Origin: CAYOWK01 sp964407665
GTDB taxonomy: Bacteria > Pseudomonadota > Alphaproteobacteria > Caulobacterales > Hyphomonadaceae
Direction of reading: 5' to 3'
Length of the DNA: 64,000 bases
NCBI GenBank assembly: GCA_964407665.1
Contig: CAYOWK010000004.1
Span: 62,001-126,000 of the forward strand
The notes under the pieces are model-generated. The model saw only the letters and a list, made by a program, of their open reading frames with translations, was not told the origin of the DNA and made no database searches. Numbering within the stretch: the stretch's first letter is position 1; each line of letters opens with the position of its first letter. Positions 63,255 through 64,000 of this stretch are shown here, one piece after another. Both the position numbers and the translations under genes were made by a program.

Positions 63255-64000
63255 ATGGCCACGACACCGAAGCCAGCCAAGCTGGTGAACCTGGCCCTTC
63301 AGGGCGGCGGCTCGCACGGGGCGTTCTCGTGGGGCGTACTCGATCGCCTGCTGGAAGACGATCGCATCCAGATCGAGGCCATCACCGGCGCGTCGGCAGG
63401 CGCTGTCAACGCGGTGGCGCTGGCGGCCGGCTTTGCCGACGGCGACAAGGAGGAGGCCCGGCAGTCGCTCCGCAATCTCTGGGAAGGCGTGCTGGCCGAG
63501 GCGCAGAAGAGCCCGCTGCAGCGGTCGCCTTTTGAATTCCTGCTGAACGGGTGGGGGCTCGACGCCTCGCCGATGTACGTGATGTTCGATCTCATTACGC
63601 GGGTGGCGAGCCCGTATGACTTCAACCCGATGAACATCAATCCGCTTCGCGACGTGCTTGAGAGGCTGGTCGATTTCGACCGGGTGCGGAAGTCAGACAT
63701 CAAGGTCTACATTTCCGCGACCAATGTGGAGACGGGCCGCGCCCAGGTCTGGGATGAGACGGAGCTGACCGTCGACCACGTGATGGCGTCATGCTGCCTG
63801 CCCTGGCTGTTCCAGGCGGTCGAGATCGATGGCGTGCCCTACTGGGATGGCGGCTTCACCGGAAATCCGGCGCTGTGGCCGCTGTTCGAGACATCCCGGT
63901 CGGACGATGTCGTGCTGGTGCAGATCAATCCGATCCGGCGGCCGGGCGCTCCGAAGTCGGCGCGCGACATCATCGACCGGGTCAACGAGATCACCTTCAA
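63255..64000 (+). CDS. Patatin-like phospholipase, 3'-truncated by the window
   Basis: About 248 residues are visible. The oxyanion motif GGGSHG (17-22), nucleophile motif GASAG with Ser47 and the DGG motif with Asp198 are all present, so the Ser-Asp dyad is intact. The frame is open to the end of the window and the C-terminus lies beyond it. GGGGGAG precedes the ATG at 63255. Likely lipid acyl hydrolase; subcellular site unknown. Confidence 0.92.
   Translation, partial: MATTPKPAKLVNLALQGGGSHGAFSWGVLDRLLEDDRIQIEAITGASAGAVNAVALAAGFADGDKEEARQSLRNLWEGVLAEAQKSPLQRSPFEFLLNGWGLDASPMYVMFDLITRVASPYDFNPMNINPLRDVLERLVDFDRVRKSDIKVYISATNVETGRAQVWDETELTVDHVMASCCLPWLFQAVEIDGVPYWDGGFTGNPALWPLFETSRSDDVVLVQINPIRRPGAPKSARDIIDRVNEITF

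Overview
The window is high-GC DNA from an alphaproteobacterium. It is most likely a member of Caulobacterales or a close relative (Hyphomonadaceae/Maricaulales type). The evidence is a cckA gene directly behind fliQ-fliR-flhB, the lpxC / bamD / recN / ligA order, CtrA-like and ftr-like sites in front of flagellar operons, a SigF/NrsF-type ECF module, and dense alphaproteobacterial palindromic repeats. The species cannot be named from the sequence alone.

Layout. 1-2924: the 3' part of a large autotransporter. 3.1-6.7 kb: rsgA, tRNA-Ser(GGA), msrA, a GNAT acetyltransferase and a DUF1796-type protein. 6.7-7.66 kb: gene-free, repeat-rich DNA. 7.66-17.6 kb: a housekeeping block (lpxC, a DUF4349 lipoprotein, bamD, recN, ligA). 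Between bamD and recN lie a DUF1476-like gene, a tiny gene, a GH19 lysozyme-like gene and a peroxiredoxin. 18.3-45.3 kb: flagellar genes in several operons (flgF-G-A-H on the minus strand; fliL-fliM-DUF6468-motE-like-TPR; fliO-fliP on the minus strand; flgB-flgC-fliE; fliQ-fliR-flhB). These are broken up by an outer-membrane protein, ttcA, an ECF sigma/anti-sigma pair facing DoxX and YHS genes, a DUF1800/DUF1501 pair and a TadE/TadE/TadG trio. cckA follows flhB. 48-54.4 kb: htpX, a degenerate acetyl-CoA-synthetase-like gene, a GMC oxidoreductase, an EF-G-like protein without a GTPase domain, and ferredoxin-NADP reductase. 54.7-64 kb: an orphan efflux adaptor, a GT39 glycosyltransferase, a TonB-dependent receptor, aguA-aguB (agmatine to putrescine), murI, and the 5' part of a patatin-like phospholipase.

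Most notable. (1) A roughly 500-bp composite repeat is present three times (about 7.04-7.56, 17.73-18.26 and, inverted, 27.96-28.51 kb). It carries the same ordered set of stem-loops in each copy. One end holds a compact core with two GNRA-capped hairpins inside a GC clamp, and the stems show compensatory base changes. This looks like a structured RNA or a mobile structured element. (2) A free-standing protein equals domains III-IV-V of elongation factor G with no G domain. (3) An Acs-like protein keeps its scaffold but has lost the ATP P-loop signature and the C-terminal catalytic domain. (4) A TadG protein has two tandem FCCH-like repeats inserted in its von Willebrand domain. (5) The same 19-bp palindrome lies in front of three flagellar operons.
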